NCBI GenBank assembly: GCA_003134995.1
Contig: PLDC01000025.1
Span: 120,882-184,881 of the forward strand
Reading direction: 5' to 3'
Origin: Acidobacteriaceae bacterium
GTDB taxonomy: Bacteria; Acidobacteriota; Terriglobia; Terriglobales; Acidobacteriaceae
Length of the DNA: 64,000 bases
Shown here: piece after piece, positions 8,620-19,016 of the stretch
Layout: the number at the start of each line of letters is the position of its first letter
How positions within the stretch are numbered: position 1 is the first letter of the stretch
Notes under the pieces: generated by a model
The model's input: the letters and a program-made list of their open reading frames with translations, nothing else
Database searches by the model: none
Told to the model about the DNA's origin: nothing
Translations under genes and position numbers: made by a program

Positions 8620-9951
8620 ATGATCGCAGATTCCGACCGTGAATCACAGTTTCGGCAGATGCGTGACACCGCGCGCGAACTCTTTCGTCACGCATTGGCC
8701 GAGGCTTCGATTGCCCAGGCATTTGCGCGGCACGTTCACTGTGAACGTGGAGTGTTACGTATCTGCGAAGATCTTTATGATCTTCAGTCTTATTCGCGTG
8801 TGCTGGCAGTCTCGATCGGTAAGGCTGGGCAAACTATGGTTGAGGCGCTGACGCAGCAACTTGGGGAGTCTGCGCTCGAAGGCATCGTCGCCAGTTCGGT
8901 TGAGCCTTCCACGCAGGTGCGCGGCTTTCGATATTTTCGTGGCGGACATCCGACGCCGAATGCCGAATCCATTCACGCGGCTAAGGCCATTCGTAAGGCT
9001 CTGGACGCGCAAACCGCAGCATCGCTGGTGATATTTTTGATCAGTGGCGGAGGGTCATCGATCGTCGAGAAACCTATCGACGACGAAATCACGCTCGACG
9101 ATCTTATTGCGACCTATCGCGCTCTCGTGCATTCGGGCGCGCCCATTGCCGAAATCAACGCCATCCGCAAACATCTTTCGGCGGTGAAGGGTGGACGGCT
9201 GGCGCAGGCCGCATCTCCGGCGCAACAGGTTTCTCTGCTAATCTCCGACGTTCCCGACAATACTCCGGATGCCCTGGCGTCGGGGCCAACTATGCCCGAT
9301 TCCACCAGCGTGGAGGATTGTTACCGCATCGCGGAAAAGCACAACCTGCTTCCGCAGTTTCCGCATTCCACGCGCGAATTATTTGAGCGGCACGCGCTGG
9401 AGGAAACGCCGAAGTCCGACGATCATGCGTTCTGCCGTTCGCGCTGGTGGACGCTTCTCTCGAACCAGACGGCGGTGGAGCAGGCTAGGGCAGCGGCCGA
9501 GCGCGCCGGATTTTCCGTCCACGTGGACAACTCCTGCGATGATTGGGACTACGAGCGTGCTGCCGATTATTTGTTGAAACGCTTGCGCGAATTGAGAAAA
9601 GAATCTGAGCGAGTATGCCTGATTTCCGGCGGAGAAGTGACGGTGAAGGTTGCCAACGGCGGTGTCGGCGGACGCAATCAGCAGTTTGCCCTCGCGTGTG
9701 CCGGGAAGATTGCAGGCGAAAACATCACGGTGCTCAGCGCTGGAACGGACGGAGTCGATGGGAATAGTCCCGCGGCTGGCGCGGTCGTGGATGGAAGCAC
9801 TGCAAATCGTGCCCACGGAAAGAGCCTCGATGCCCGCGCGGCGCTCGAAAAGTTTGATGCGCATCCGTTCTTCAGCGCACTCGGCGACGCAGTTGAGACC
9901 GGGCCTACAAGGAACAATTTGCGTGACCTACGAATTCTGCTGGCTTATTAG
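8620..9951 (+). CDS. Glycerate 2-kinase, MOFRL/DUF4147 family
   Basis: A 443-residue enzyme of the GckA/TtuD type that phosphorylates glycerate (or hydroxypyruvate-derived glycerate) to 2-phosphoglycerate. The N-terminal DUF4147 domain contains SIGKAGQTM, the phosphate-binding ISGGGSS motif (about residues 142-148) and LISDVPDNTPDALASGPT. The C-terminal MOFRL domain contains GGRNQQFAL and the LSAGTDGVDGNSPAAGA signature. Length is normal for the family. It probably feeds serine or glyoxylate-derived carbon into glycolysis. A TATAAT just before the start suggests leaderless translation. Confidence 0.92.
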   Translation: MIADSDRESQFRQMRDTARELFRHALAEASIAQAFARHVHCERGVLRICEDLYDLQSYSRVLAVSIGKAGQTMVEALTQQLGESALEGIVASSVEPSTQVRGFRYFRGGHPTPNAESIHAAKAIRKALDAQTAASLVIFLISGGGSSIVEKPIDDEITLDDLIATYRALVHSGAPIAEINAIRKHLSAVKGGRLAQAASPAQQVSLLISDVPDNTPDALASGPTMPDSTSVEDCYRIAEKHNLLPQFPHSTRELFERHALEETPKSDDHAFCRSRWWTLLSNQTAVEQARAAAERAGFSVHVDNSCDDWDYERAADYLLKRLRELRKESERVCLISGGEVTVKVANGGVGGRNQQFALACAGKIAGENITVLSAGTDGVDGNSPAAGAVVDGSTANRAHGKSLDARAALEKFDAHPFFSALGDAVETGPTRNNLRDLRILLAY

Positions 9952-10047
9952 GCATGACAGTTCCCTCGTCTGCTAAAAGCTACGGTTGATTGTGTCAGGC
10001 TTAACGGCCGACTGGAGGGTCGCGGCCCTCAAAGAGCAACCCGCGCC

Positions 10048-12927
10048 TCATTGCAGTTTTGCGTACTCCGCCTGGGCTTGCCTCAGGATAGGGATGTCGG
10101 GGTCGGCATTTTTCCAAAGAGCGAGGAAGTCGCGATAGGCATTGTTGGCTCTCGCCGAGTCGCCACCGCGAGCATAGGTACGAGCCAGTTCGAGGCGCGC
10201 CATCGTGCTTAAAGGGGAATTTACAACGATGCCTGGGTGGTCGATAAATTTCTGAAATTCCGCCGCCGCTTTACTCGCGTCGCCGGTCGCCAGGTAGGCC
10301 TGGCCGCGAACGTATGCAGGATAAAGAGTAAGCGCCGATGGACTCGCCAACTCGAGCGCCCTGGCGGATTCGAGATCGTCGATCGCCTTCGATCCTCTGC
10401 TTTGGCGAAGATCCAGCGCAGCGCGAATGACGGGAAGCCAATACCCTTGCACGAATGTGTCCTGCGGATACTTCTTGTCCAGTTCCTCGCCTAGGTTTTG
10501 CGCCTTGTGCAGGTCGCCAATCCTGGCAGTCACCAAGGCTGTGAGAACTTGAACGTCTTTGCCAGCACTTATTTTCTCGGCTTGCGCAAGGAAAGATTGC
10601 GCTTGCGAAACGGCACCTGCCTCGGCTTCGCGAACTGAGGCCTCGGCCAGCCAACTGGCGGCTGATCCCTTATCTCCCTCATGCAACATCAGGTCGACAG
10701 CCGTCCGGGTGAGATTGCGGGACTTCTGGAATCGCCCGTAGTAGCCCTCGGTTTTGGACTGCTCGTTGAGGAGTTGCGATTGCGCTCCAGGCACATCGGA
10801 GGCCCAGGTCAGAACCCGCTGCATCTCGGCATTGTCACTGCGCACGAACGCTTTCCAGTAGTTGGCCTGAAGCAGGACGTCGGTTTGAAACTTTCGCGTA
10901 TCCGCTTCCGACAAAACTGCGCCGGCATCCTCGATGCGGCCCACTGCGAGCAGGGCTACTGCAAGACCAGCGTAGGCATTTGCTCTCGTAGGGTCGAGGC
11001 GAATGGCGGTCTGGTACGTATCAATCGCTTTCTGGTAGAGCCCCAATTCGATATACAGAGACGCTAGGCGGTGAGGAATGCCCGGTCTCTCCGGGTAGTT
11101 GCGCATCCACAATTCTTGGACTTGGACCGCTTTTTCTTTATCCCCGGTAACATATTGGTAGTATCGCGTTTCGATGCTGGCCTTCTCTTGTTCAGTGACC
11201 CGGTTTCTTAGTTCGTACGCCCTCGCCGTGTTCTTGCTCGCAAGGTCGTCCTCGCCCAGGTTGTGATAGATGGTCGCGATCGACCCGTAAGCTGCAGCAA
11301 AATTTGGATCCAGATCGATGGCCTTCTGGAATAGTGGGAGTGAAGCGTGGTCACCTTGCTTGTCCCAGGTGGTGAGAGCAAGGCAATAGGCGTTGAGAGC
11401 ATCCAGGGAGGAAGTGGTTGCTTGTTCGAGCGGGACATCGAACTTCTGCACCGTGGCCAACGATTCGCCCAGTTCGCCGCGTAGTCTGGAGGCGGCGTCA
11501 CCCAGCGCGTCCAGCACTTTCTCTTTCGACGCCGCCGTCACCTGCTCCTGTGCCAGCGTGTCTCCGCTATGGCAATTCACGGCTTTCAGCCCCAGCACGT
11601 ATTCGCTGCCCAGACTGCCGATCGATCCGGCAAGGTAGGCCTTGCTGCCCGTCCGCTGGCAAATCTCACCAGCCGTCTGTGGAGTAATCTTCGTGTCGGC
11701 GGGGAGGGTCATTTGTTTCAGCACTTTCGCAACCTCTCCCTCGGAAAGTACGTTGAGGAAGGGAGATTGTCGAAGGGTTACGTTCAGCGCCGTTTTCAGA
11801 GTGTCGTCGAATACCGCGTCGCCTGTGCTATTGGAAAAATCGGCCAGAACGATTGTGTCTTTCCCGGTCAGTCGATTGCTGGTACGCGGATGATAGTAAA
11901 ATCCACCGGCGAGCAACAGGGCGCTTAAGATTGCGGCCGCAACGTAAGCGCCAAGCTTGGTCCGGATTGAGGCCCTCGACCTGGCTCGGGGCAGTTTTGC
12001 ATTGGTGGCCGTTCGCACATCGCTTATCTCGACTGCGCTTGTACCAACCCCATCGGTCGTGTCGCGCTTCAGACGTTGCAAGTCGGCCCGGATGTCGGCG
12101 GCACTCTGGTAGCGCAGCTCGCGATCTTTCTCCAAAGCCTTGCTGATAATTGCTTCGATCTGCGGAGGGAGTTGCCTATTGAGCTCCGATGCCGGCCGTG
12201 CCTTTTTGTGCAGGATCCCGCCGAAAATTTCTCCTGAACTTGAGCCTTCGAACGGAAGCACTCCGGTCGCCATCTCATACAACACCGCCCCGAAAGAGAA
12301 TAAATCACTTCGCGCATCCAATTCTTTCGCCCGCACCTGCTCCGGCGACATGTAGGCGACTGTCCCCAGCATGGCGCCCGGACTCGTCAGATGCTCTGCG
12401 TTGATTGAGTCTGACACCGTGTTCGTTGCCGCAAGCTGGCTCGAAGAACTGGGTGTGGGCGTAATTTTCGCGAGGCCGAAGTCCAGAATCTTGGCGCGGC
12501 CCCGCTTGGTAACAAAGATGTTCGCAGGTTTTATATCGCGGTGGATTATGCCTTCGGAGTGGGCTGCGTCGAGGGCGTCCGCAATCTCGATGGCCAGGCT
12601 GAGCCACACGTCAGACTCGACTGGCCTTCCGCCAATGCGGTGCTTCAGCGTCAGCCCATCCAAGAACTCCATAGCAATGAACGCCTGCCTGTGCTGGTCA
12701 TCGATTTCGTAGATCGTGCAGATGTTCGGATGATTTAAGGCGGACGCGGCCTTGGCTTCTCGCTCGAAGCGTGCCAGTGCCTGCGGGTCTTTGGCAACAT
12801 TGTCGGGAAGGAACTTAAGCGCCACGAATCGGCCGAGCTTTATGTCTTCCGCCTTGTAGACCACACCCATCCCGCCGCCGCCCAGTTTCTCGACGATGCG
12901 GTAGTGCGAAATGGTCTGGCCGATCAT
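10048..12927 (-). CDS. Membrane Ser/Thr protein kinase with C-terminal TPR repeats
   Basis: About 959 residues. A eukaryotic-type kinase domain opens at residue 1 ([20 protein letters not shown]) with the glycine loop, ALKFL lysine, [11 protein letters not shown] catalytic loop, DFGLAK and SPEQ activation segment. One membrane helix follows ([20 protein letters not shown]), then an extracytoplasmic domain that begins [11 protein letters not shown] and many TPR-like helices. This layout is very common in Acidobacteriota signalling kinases. The ATG at 12927 is preferred over the TTG at 12987 because the kinase domain begins there in relatives; neither has a clear ribosome binding site. It follows a dehydrogenase gene on the same strand. 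Phosphorylation targets are unknown. Confidence 0.9.
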   Translation of the reverse strand: MIGQTISHYRIVEKLGGGGMGVVYKAEDIKLGRFVALKFLPDNVAKDPQALARFEREAKAASALNHPNICTIYEIDDQHRQAFIAMEFLDGLTLKHRIGGRPVESDVWLSLAIEIADALDAAHSEGIIHRDIKPANIFVTKRGRAKILDFGLAKITPTPSSSSQLAATNTVSDSINAEHLTSPGAMLGTVAYMSPEQVRAKELDARSDLFSFGAVLYEMATGVLPFEGSSSGEIFGGILHKKARPASELNRQLPPQIEAIISKALEKDRELRYQSAADIRADLQRLKRDTTDGVGTSAVEISDVRTATNAKLPRARSRASIRTKLGAYVAAAILSALLLAGGFYYHPRTSNRLTGKDTIVLADFSNSTGDAVFDDTLKTALNVTLRQSPFLNVLSEGEVAKVLKQMTLPADTKITPQTAGEICQRTGSKAYLAGSIGSLGSEYVLGLKAVNCHSGDTLAQEQVTAASKEKVLDALGDAASRLRGELGESLATVQKFDVPLEQATTSSLDALNAYCLALTTWDKQGDHASLPLFQKAIDLDPNFAAAYGSIATIYHNLGEDDLASKNTARAYELRNRVTEQEKASIETRYYQYVTGDKEKAVQVQELWMRNYPERPGIPHRLASLYIELGLYQKAIDTYQTAIRLDPTRANAYAGLAVALLAVGRIEDAGAVLSEADTRKFQTDVLLQANYWKAFVRSDNAEMQRVLTWASDVPGAQSQLLNEQSKTEGYYGRFQKSRNLTRTAVDLMLHEGDKGSAASWLAEASVREAEAGAVSQAQSFLAQAEKISAGKDVQVLTALVTARIGDLHKAQNLGEELDKKYPQDTFVQGYWLPVIRAALDLRQSRGSKAIDDLESARALELASPSALTLYPAYVRGQAYLATGDASKAAAEFQKFIDHPGIVVNSPLSTMARLELARTYARGGDSARANNAYRDFLALWKNADPDIPILRQAQAEYAKLQ

Positions 12928-12993
12928 ATTTGGCCGAAAAAGACTTGCGCGGAGCGCGACCTGCGATGGGCCTGAACTGCGGCTCAATAGCGA

Positions 12994-13887
12994 TTATGCC
13001 GCTTCGCCCTTCACCAGTACTCCGGCCCATTTTTCCAGCAACGTGAGCGTCGCTGCATAATCCAAATCTTGTTGGCCTTCTTCAGTGGCTAGATCGTAAA
13101 TTTCTTCGACGGTCTCGAGAGCGGGCAATTTTACGCGGGCTTCTTTCGCAGCTTCGAGGGTCAGCAGAATGTCTTTGTGCATCAGGCGCAGCGGAAAATT
13201 TGGCGTGAAGTCGCGCTGCAGGACGAATGGCGCTTTGTACTCCACGACCCCGGACCGCACCATGGTGGCCTCGATCAGAGAGACCAGTTGCTTTGGGTCG
13301 ACGCCAAGCTTCGTTGCGAGAGTGAGCGCCTCGGCGAAGCCCTCGAAAATCAAAGCGATTTGCAGATTCATTGCGAGCTTGGTCGCCTGACCTTTGCCGG
13401 TTTCGCCCATGCGGAAAATCTTTTTTCCCATGGCCGCGAATAGGGGATTGAGGCGCTGGATGACGGCATCGTCTCCTCCCACCATGAAGATCAGGGTGCC
13501 ATTGGCGGCGCCGATTTTCGATCCGGTCATGGGAGCGTCAACGTAGTCGACGCCCTTGGCTCGCAAGCGCTCGGCAAACTTCACGGTCGCCGAGGGAGAA
13601 ATGGTGCTGGAATCGGCAATGATCACGTTAGAAGATCCGCCCTCGGCCAGCGACTGCTCAACGCCTTCGGGACCAAACAAAAGTTTCTCGACTGCAGCGG
13701 TATCGGAAACGCACATCCAGACGACTTCGGCGCCTTGCGCCGCCGCCGCTGGAGTAGGAGCGATGCCCGCGCCTTCCACCATTTTCCCCGGGGTGCGATT
13801 CCAAACCGTTACTTCATGGCCAGCCTTGGCCAGATTCGTGGCCATGGCGTGCCCCATAATTCCCAGACCCAAGAACGCTACTCGCAT
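12994..13887 (-). CDS. NAD(P)-dependent beta-hydroxyacid dehydrogenase (3-hydroxyisobutyrate dehydrogenase / glyoxylate reductase family)
   Basis: About 297 residues. The N-terminal Rossmann fold begins RVAFLGLGIMGHAMATNL (GxGxMG) and has the WNRTP adenosine-ribose region. The substrate motif DAPMTGSKIGAANGTL and the catalytic-lysine region GKGQATKLAMNLQ follow, then an all-alpha C-terminal domain. Family members oxidise short beta-hydroxyacids or reduce (succinic) semialdehyde or tartronate semialdehyde. Tartronate semialdehyde reductase would fit with the glycerate kinase 3 kb away, but that link is speculative. The ATG at 13887 has GAGGTG 9 nt upstream; an in-frame GTG at 13899 overlaps that site. 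Confidence 0.85.
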   Translation of the reverse strand: MRVAFLGLGIMGHAMATNLAKAGHEVTVWNRTPGKMVEGAGIAPTPAAAAQGAEVVWMCVSDTAAVEKLLFGPEGVEQSLAEGGSSNVIIADSSTISPSATVKFAERLRAKGVDYVDAPMTGSKIGAANGTLIFMVGGDDAVIQRLNPLFAAMGKKIFRMGETGKGQATKLAMNLQIALIFEGFAEALTLATKLGVDPKQLVSLIEATMVRSGVVEYKAPFVLQRDFTPNFPLRLMHKDILLTLEAAKEARVKLPALETVEEIYDLATEEGQQDLDYAATLTLLEKWAGVLVKGEAA

Positions 13888-14026
13888 TTTGCACTTCACC
13901 TCGTGGAAGACACTGAGTTGCGATTAGAAATGAGTGCCGCGAGGAGGTCAAGCGCAGATTGACCTTGCCCTAGGTTTCGCGATGTGGCCAGGGCGGGGCG
14001 GGTTCGGGTGCGCAAGAATCTTCACA

Positions 14027-14055
14027 TCGACAGTCATCTTTTGCCGGGGTATAGT
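14027..14055 (+). promoter_or_regulatory. Sigma70-type promoter for the sialidase-like gene
   Basis: TCGACA (14027-14032) and TATAGT (14050-14055) are spaced by exactly 17 nt, one mismatch each from consensus. They lie about 48 nt upstream of the ATG at 14103. Confidence 0.6.
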
Positions 14056-14102
14056 GGTTCCGGCCCTGCCAAGCTAGAAAAACTCAAGTAAGGAAATCAC
14101 TA

Positions 14103-15638
14103 ATGAAAAGTTCTGTCTCTGCGTTCGGCGGTCGGGATTTGTCTTCGTTTCTTCCAGTCATGATGATGCTGGCGATATTGCTTGGGATGGCTTTGCCGGC
14201 AAGTGCGCAAACTTTGGAGAAAATCAGCACGGATAGCTTCACGAACAGCGACAGCACGCATAAGACAGAAGTCGAACCCGATACGTTCGCGTGGGGGAAC
14301 ACGATTGTGAGCGCGTTCCACATTGCACGGCGGCCGGGGTCGATCGGCTGGGGCAGCGCCGATGTGGGCTTTTCGACTTCGACCAATGGTGGAGTGACTT
14401 GGAAGTATGGCAGTCTCCCAGGGCTCACTGTGAACTATGAAGGCGGGACTTATGGCGCGGCTGCGGACCCATCCGTCGCTTATGACGCTAAGCACGGGGA
14501 GTGGCTGATTTCGACGCTGCCGCTGGTCGGCTTAAGCGACGCCGCACGGTATATCGGCGACGTGGCGGTGAGTCGCTCCACGAATGGATTGAGCTGGGGC
14601 AGCCCGATCAATATCGACAAGACTCACCTCGACGACAAGAACTGGACCGTGTGCGACAACACCACGACTAGTCCTTACTATGGAAATTGCTATACAGAAT
14701 GGGACCAGGCATACGGCACGGGTGATGTTCTGATGAGCGTGTCGAGCGACGGCGGACAGACCTGGAGCGCCGGGCAGTCTTCCTCCGACCACGCCGGCGG
14801 ACTTGGCGGTGAGCCGGTGGTGCAGCCCAATGGAACCGTGATTGTGCCGTTCCAGGGCGGCGGCATCGACGTGTTCAGCTCCAGCAACGGAGGCTCGACA
14901 TGGGGCAAGAGCCAGGCGATTGCCAGCATTCAGAGTCATCTGGTGGCAGGGGGAATTCGCAATCCCGATCTGCCTTCTGTGGGCATCGACGGCGTGGGGA
15001 ATGTTTATGTGGTGTGGTCCGATTGCCGCTTTCGCACCGGTTGCAAAGAGAACGATATCGTGATGAGTACGTCTTCGAACGGAACGACCTGGAGCGCAGT
15101 GGCTCGCATTCCGATCGACGCGACTACGAGCACAGTGGATCACTTCCTTCCGGGCATCGGCATTGATCCGGCGACTTCGGGCACTACTGCTCACATGACG
15201 ATTGTTTACTATTACTATCCGACGGCGAGTTGCACCGCGAGCACCTGCAACCTGGAGGTGGGCTACACGACTTCAACCAACGGCGGCTCAACGTGGACTG
15301 CGGGAACGAAACTTGCTGGACCCATGAAGCTGGCCTGGCTGCCGGTTTCTGATAACGGACCCATGGTCGCGGATTACATTGGCGTATCGTACGTGAACGG
15401 CAATCCTTTCGGCGTGTTCGCGGTGGCGCAAGCGCCGACCGGCAGCACGCTGGCAGAAGCGATGTACACGACAAAGACAGCGTTGCCCGCGCCCGGGAGC
15501 GAGCCCACGTTCAGCGCACTAGCGGATAAGCCTGTGGCCGGCGCGAAGTCCGATCACGAGATGCATTTCTATTACGACGATGAAGGCAAAAGGGAAATTC
15601 CGCGCTCGCGCTGGATCGTCAATACCTCAGGGCAGTAA
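14103..15638 (+). CDS. Secreted BNR/Asp-box (sialidase-like) propeller protein
   Basis: 511 residues. A signal peptide (about 1-35, ending PASAQ) precedes a beta-propeller marked by several Asp-box turns: STNGGVTW, SSDGGQTW, SSNGGSTW, SSNGTTW and STNGGSTW. Such propellers occur in sialidases and in many non-catalytic secreted proteins. The arginine triad of true sialidases is not evident, so enzyme activity should not be assumed. TAAGGA lies 9 nt before the ATG. A good promoter and a terminator bracket it as a single-gene unit. Confidence 0.8.
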   Translation: MKSSVSAFGGRDLSSFLPVMMMLAILLGMALPASAQTLEKISTDSFTNSDSTHKTEVEPDTFAWGNTIVSAFHIARRPGSIGWGSADVGFSTSTNGGVTWKYGSLPGLTVNYEGGTYGAAADPSVAYDAKHGEWLISTLPLVGLSDAARYIGDVAVSRSTNGLSWGSPINIDKTHLDDKNWTVCDNTTTSPYYGNCYTEWDQAYGTGDVLMSVSSDGGQTWSAGQSSSDHAGGLGGEPVVQPNGTVIVPFQGGGIDVFSSSNGGSTWGKSQAIASIQSHLVAGGIRNPDLPSVGIDGVGNVYVVWSDCRFRTGCKENDIVMSTSSNGTTWSAVARIPIDATTSTVDHFLPGIGIDPATSGTTAHMTIVYYYYPTASCTASTCNLEVGYTTSTNGGSTWTAGTKLAGPMKLAWLPVSDNGPMVADYIGVSYVNGNPFGVFAVAQAPTGSTLAEAMYTTKTALPAPGSEPTFSALADKPVAGAKSDHEMHFYYDDEGKREIPRSRWIVNTSGQ

Positions 15639-15657
15639 AATTTCTGCCGCGACCTGA

Positions 15658-15690
15658 CCGCCGGCATTCCTAATGCCGGCGGTTCATTTA
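15658..15690 (+). terminator. Rho-independent terminator of the sialidase-like gene
   Basis: Perfect 11-bp arms CCGCCGGCATT (15658-15668) and AATGCCGGCGG (15672-15682) with a 3-nt loop are followed by TTCATTT. It starts 19 nt after the stop codon. Confidence 0.85.
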
Positions 15691-15845
15691 ACCTTCCTAA
15701 CTTTGTGCCGCTTCAGTCCGGCAACCGAATGAAAAAACTTTACACGCGAACCGGCGGAATTACGCCCCTCTCAGGCTTGCGTGAACTAGAATAGAAATAG
15801 AACTAGTAACTTGCAGCATTCATCCAATTAGTAGACCAGCTTAGG

Positions 15846-16742
15846 ATGATCGAGCAAACGCTTCGCAATCGGGCCCTCCGCAAACGCGCTTCGCAGTTCG
15901 GGCGATTGGTGCGCCATTCCGCCGTGACTCCGCTATGCGGTGAGACACATATCCCGCGTCTTGCCTCGAACGGCGAGTTGGGTGTGACCTTCATCGGCCA
16001 TTCCAGTTTCTTCGTGCAGATGGGCGGAAAGAGCGTGATGATCGACCCTAACTTCGCGCGCTGGCTTTTTGTGCTGAAGCGGTTGCGGCGTCCGGGGCTG
16101 CGAGTTCGAGACTTGCCGGCCATTGATCTGGTGCTGGTGACGCATGCGCACTTCGACCATTTACACCGGCCGTCTTTGCGCGCAATCGTGCAGAACAATC
16201 TCCGCACGCGAGGAACTGCTCCGGCCATTATTATTCCAAGCCATGTGACGGATCTAATCTCCGATCTGGGCTTCTCAGAAATAATCGAGCTTGACTGGTG
16301 GAAGAGTTCGCGGCACGGCAGCTTGTCGGTAACGCACGTTCCTTCCCAACATTGGGGAGCGCGAATTCTTAAGGATTCGCACCGCGGTTACGGCGGCTAT
16401 GTTTTACGGGCAGGAAAGCACTCTGTTTATCACGCGGGCGACACGGCTTACTTTGCGGGCTTCGGCGAGATCGGGAAGCGGCTTTCGCCAGAACTGGCTT
16501 TGCTCCCGATCGGCGCTTACAACCCGCCGACCTTTCGCAATGTGCATACCAATCCCGCCGACGCCACCCGAGCATTTCTTGACCTGAACGCGCGCTGGAT
16601 GGTCCCCATGCACTATGGAACCTTCCGGCTCTCGCACGAACCGGTGGATGAACCGCTGCAATTGCTCGAGCAAGAGGCACGCGCAGCTGGCATCGAAGAC
16701 CGGGTAGTTGTGCTCAAAGAGGGCGTGACCCGGTTCTTCTAG
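15846..16742 (+). CDS. Metallo-beta-lactamase-fold hydrolase (NAPE-PLD/UPF0173-like)
   Basis: 298 residues. The MBL fold starts at about residue 45 (VTFIGHSSFFVQMGG). It has the zinc motif THAHFDHLHR, the downstream PSQHWGAR and YHAGDTAYF motifs and a late His in PMHYGTF. The sequence resembles bacterial N-acyl-phosphatidylethanolamine phospholipase D-like and UlaG-like hydrolases, which act on phosphodiester or lactone bonds. The exact substrate is unknown. It precedes a fatty acid desaturase gene, so a lipid-related role is possible. Confidence 0.85.
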   Translation: MIEQTLRNRALRKRASQFGRLVRHSAVTPLCGETHIPRLASNGELGVTFIGHSSFFVQMGGKSVMIDPNFARWLFVLKRLRRPGLRVRDLPAIDLVLVTHAHFDHLHRPSLRAIVQNNLRTRGTAPAIIIPSHVTDLISDLGFSEIIELDWWKSSRHGSLSVTHVPSQHWGARILKDSHRGYGGYVLRAGKHSVYHAGDTAYFAGFGEIGKRLSPELALLPIGAYNPPTFRNVHTNPADATRAFLDLNARWMVPMHYGTFRLSHEPVDEPLQLLEQEARAAGIEDRVVVLKEGVTRFF

Positions 16743-16841
16743 TTTTGGAGCGCTGCAGCTTGCCGCTGCCAGAGACCTCAGTGGCGCCCATTTTGCATCT
16801 TTCCCCATTCCAGTAACTTCCGTAATGCCGCTGAATTCCGT

Positions 16842-16859
16842 TATTACACAAGTATTACA
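16842..16859 (+). promoter_or_regulatory. Direct repeat upstream of the desaturase gene
   Basis: TATTACA occurs at 16842-16848 and again at 16853-16859, starts 11 bp apart (one helical turn), 61 nt before the desaturase start. It could be a transcription factor site; no factor can be named. Confidence 0.35.
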
Positions 16860-16919
16860 GTGTCTAGCCGATTCTCTTGATAGCCTAGATATGTGCGGTA
16901 GAGAACTCAAGACCAGCAA

Positions 16920-17852
<933 letters not shown>

Positions 17853-17875
17853 ATCACACGCGCTTTACGGAACTG

Positions 17876-17904
17876 AGCCTCGATCCTCCGGTCGGGGCTT
17901 TTTG
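17876..17904 (+). terminator. Rho-independent terminator of the desaturase gene
   Basis: Arms AGCCTCGA (17876-17883) and TCGGGGCT (17892-17899) pair over 8 bp with one G-T pair and are followed by TTTTTG. Confidence 0.75.
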
Positions 17905-17935
17905 CTGTGTGAGGAACAATTCTGAAACACAGGGG

Positions 17936-18006
17936 GCCAGAGGTGCACAGGGTAGAGCCACTATCCCATTGCAGTTTACCCTGTGTTCCTCTGTGTCCTA
18001 TGTGTT
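17936..18006. repeat. Imperfect ~30-bp dyad of the CACAGGG / CTGTGTT word
   Basis: The left arm 17936-17964 and right arm 17976-18006 are imperfect reverse complements built of ACACAG / CTGTGT words with an 11-nt loop. It lies between the desaturase terminator and the histidine kinase gene. A related word (CCCTGTGTGTCCCCTGTGTT) recurs at 37360-37379, just after lysS. Confidence 0.7.
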
Positions 18007-18066
18007 AAAGATTTGCTCTCAGAGTCAGGCCGCGGGCTCCATAAGCGGTAAAATCACCCTGACGCC

Positions 18067-18975
18067 ATGCGCATCACGAGCCGCCGCGGAACCATCGTCT
18101 TCTTCCTCTTCCTGGGCATCACCCTGGTGGCGCTGGCGGTTGCCCTTAATGTTGGATGGATCATTCTCAACTGGCGCGAGGGTGTGCTGCTGTTCTTCGG
18201 GATCATCTTTTTCGCGCTGATTATCGCGGGCATGATCGTGAACACGACGTTCCTGCTGCGCGAGATTCGCCGGAGCGAACAGCATGACAGCTTCATCAAT
18301 GCCGTTACTCACGAACTGAAAACGCCGGTCGCCTCCATTCGCCTGCATCTGGAAACCTTGCAGCGCCGCGATCTGCCCGAAGTGCAGAAGCAGGAGTTCT
18401 ACCGACTGATGCTCAGCGATACCGACCGCCTCACGGAGACTGTGGAACAAGTTCTGCGCGCCGGCCGCGCCGGAGACAAGAAGGCCGGACGCGAAAAGTC
18501 TGCAGTTGACTTCCGCCAAGTCGTGCGCGAATCCATGGACGCTGCACGAACCCGCCATCATCTGCCGCTTGAGGCACTTCGCTACGAAGAAGCGGCGAAG
18601 AATGGCACAGCCATGCGCGTGCTCGGCAGCGGCGAGGATCTTCGCACCGCCGTCTTCAACGTTCTCGACAATGCCATCAAGTATTCCGGCGATCACGTGG
18701 ATGTGCATGTGCACCTGAACATGCCCGACGAGAAACGAATTGTGCTGAGCGTGCAGGATCACGGAGTCGGCATTGCTCCCGATGACATGAAGAGCATTTT
18801 CAAGCGCTTCTACCGCGTTACTCACCGCTCGTTGGCGCACGTGAAGGGAACCGGGCTGGGCCTGTTCATTGTGAAGTCGATTGCGCAAAAACACGGCGGC
18901 AAAGTATTCGCCGAAAGCGCCGGCGAAGGCCAGGGCACGACCATTACCATGGAACTGCCGAGGTCTTCGTTATGA
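18067..18975 (+). CDS. Membrane sensor histidine kinase
   Basis: 302 residues. Two adjacent membrane helices (about 10-32 and 39-62), joined by only a few residues, leave no periplasmic sensor domain. The HisKA domain follows with phospho-acceptor His82 in NAVTHELKTPV. The HATPase domain has the N box NVLDNAIKYS, G1 DHGVGI, F box FKRFYRV and G2 GTGLGLFIVKS. Lacking an external domain, it probably senses a membrane or intracellular signal. The partner response regulator gene follows; the junction between them is a tandem 28-bp duplication with overlapping mini-ORFs. Confidence 0.92.
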   Translation: MRITSRRGTIVFFLFLGITLVALAVALNVGWIILNWREGVLLFFGIIFFALIIAGMIVNTTFLLREIRRSEQHDSFINAVTHELKTPVASIRLHLETLQRRDLPEVQKQEFYRLMLSDTDRLTETVEQVLRAGRAGDKKAGREKSAVDFRQVVRESMDAARTRHHLPLEALRYEEAAKNGTAMRVLGSGEDLRTAVFNVLDNAIKYSGDHVDVHVHLNMPDEKRIVLSVQDHGVGIAPDDMKSIFKRFYRVTHRSLAHVKGTGLGLFIVKSIAQKHGGKVFAESAGEGQGTTITMELPRSSL

Positions 18976-19016
18976 GGTCGAGGTTATGAGGTCTTCGTCA
19001 TGAGGTCGAGGGCATG
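18961..19016 (+). repeat. Tandem 28-bp duplication forming a stop-start relay between kinase and regulator
   Basis: Units 18961-18988 and 18989-19016 differ at 3 of 28 positions. Within them four ATGA overlaps occur every 14 nt. The kinase TGA (18973-18975) overlaps an ATG at 18972. That opens a 5-codon frame (MRSRL) whose TGA overlaps the ATG at 18986 (MRSSS), whose TGA overlaps the ATG at 19000 (MRSRA), whose TGA overlaps the regulator ATG at 19014. GAGG motifs precede these starts. Confidence 0.9.

Noticed and set aside
14103-15638. True sialidase
   Set aside because: Asp-boxes are present, but the arginine triad and other catalytic residues could not be identified.
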